Assembly: GCF_900963305.1 (NCBI RefSeq)
Contig: NW_021780168.1
Coordinates: forward strand, 374,501 to 438,500
Length of the DNA: 64,000 nt
Origin: Echeneis naucrates
Lineage: Eukaryota > Chordata > Actinopteri > Carangiformes > Echeneidae
Direction: 5' to 3'
Shown here in pieces: positions 63,022 to 64,000 of the stretch. The stretch's first letter is position 1. Every line of letters starts with the position of its first letter. A model generated the notes under the pieces. It had not been told where the DNA came from. It made no database searches and saw only the letters and a list, made by a program, of their open reading frames with translations. The position numbers and the translations under genes were made by a program.

Positions 63022-64000
63022 GTCAGATTGCATGTTTGTGTCAAGGCTTTTTATATTTTTTTAGATTTAGATTTTCATCAGTATAAAAAGCTTCATGTTC
63101 CATAATGAAGCACTGATTTGATTCACCACCTGGAGAACACGAAATGAAACAAATCAAATACATGTTGCTGAGCCAACAGGTGCATGCTGTGTCATGCTGG
63201 CGTCCTCCTGGTGAATCCGCCAGTGGTGACTTCTATGTTCACTGAGGATCATTTACTTTTAGGGAGGTGGACACAACCTTTCTGCTGCTTTTGACATCTG
63301 CAGGGCTTAAAGTATTCCAGCATCGTCCTGGATCTCCAGCAAGTGTCTTTGAAAAAAAATCAACATTAGAAAAAACTAACCTGTTGTTGGAGGATATTGT
63401 CACGTTCAAGCAGTCAATTGATAGAATGAGAGTAACGCAGCTTTCCCTTTTAGCAACTCATCACTAGCCAATCAGAAGTAGGGTGGGGGGGGTCTGGAAC
63501 AACTTGGTTGAGATCCAGCAGCAGGTGATGCTGCATTCTGAACAACTTGGGGGAAAAGAATTAGCTCTTAGTTGTTAAACTGGGAAATTACTGCTTCCAA
63601 AATAAACGTAAATGGCTGCTGCACATATTTTAGCACCCAGAAAACTATGGCAGAATGGCAAACTTATTTTTTCTCCTCCAAGTTAACCTTGGACGCTCGG
63701 GAATCAGAAATTTTGGATTTGGAATATAGAATTCTCGGTTCTGAGTTTTCGTGAACGCAGCATCCAAGCTGGCATTTTTTTTTTTTTTTTTCATCGAAGT
63801 CACTGTTTGAGATGATGGAGAGTAAGTTTGTTAAGCTAGGGGAAGATGTCCTAACAACAGACAAAGGACTAAGTGGCGCTGGGTGTGAATAGAAGAGAAG
63901 GGCAGAGATGACAAGCCTTTTGGTTATTTATTTCCTATTTTGTATTTCGAGTAAGAATGAAATAGTTTATTATTGCAACCGCCTGGGAAAACAGTCAGGC
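63022..64000 (+). other. NLR B intron, runs off the window
   Basis: 63235-63300 matches the gene A intron at 41515-41580. A poly(T) run lies at about 63774-63791. No further LRR, B30.2 or stop exon found. Confidence 0.55.

Overview
The window looks like a spiny-rayed teleost genome (inference). It carries FISNA-NACHT receptor genes of the fish-expanded NLRC3/NLRP12-like type, with the [10 protein letters not shown] start exon, SMKSDRSM repeats and 174-bp LRR exons. It also has dispersed tRNA genes, a spliceosomal U2 gene, RTE/Rex3-like and L2-like LINEs, a Tc1-like MITE, and typical eukaryotic splice and poly(A) signals. No bacterial-style operons were seen.

Layout. 1-860 is a tRNA-bearing duplicated block (Asn, Asp and Phe pieces). 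It is fused at about 861 to the beheaded 5' end of an NLR gene on the minus strand (1160-1787). 2631-3545 is an unclassified repeat. 4402-6900 repeats the upstream block of the NLR genes, starting with a broken CNOT9 exon, and ends in LINE debris and a MITE. 8297-11221 is a compact gene that appears intact: a FIIND (ZU5-UPA) plus CARD protein, architecturally like CARD8 or the C-terminal half of NLRP1. 11900-29220 is a mosaic rich in tRNAs, with complete-looking Ala(AGC), Ala(TGC), iMet, Asn, Asp and Ser(TGA) genes, one Pro-bodied tRNA with a CAG anticodon, many truncated copies, palindromes, THAP-domain fragments and a tandem-like repeat field at about 17610-22260. A U2 snRNA gene sits at 27524-27715.

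29900-43485 is NLR gene A: candidate leader exons, a second CNOT9 exon fossil, eight coding exons, and a poly(A) signal at 43461. Its NACHT exon is open, but the splice donor after coding exon 3 has lost its GT, so A may not make a normal protein. 43500-48000 holds LINE debris, a truncated tRNA-Gly, a broken integrase-core relic with a subterminal-type repeat field, and a decayed HECT ubiquitin-ligase C-terminus. 48090-56390 is a second tRNA mosaic sharing blocks with the first, in both orientations. 57969 to beyond 63021 is NLR gene B, a close paralogue of A with intact splice sites and three LRR exons; its 3' end lies outside the window.

How it fits together. This is an innate-immunity cluster (cytosolic sensors A and B, and a FIIND-CARD signalling or sensor protein) embedded in repeatedly duplicated and inverted DNA. 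tRNA genes are reused at block boundaries, and several boundaries carry perfect inverted repeats.
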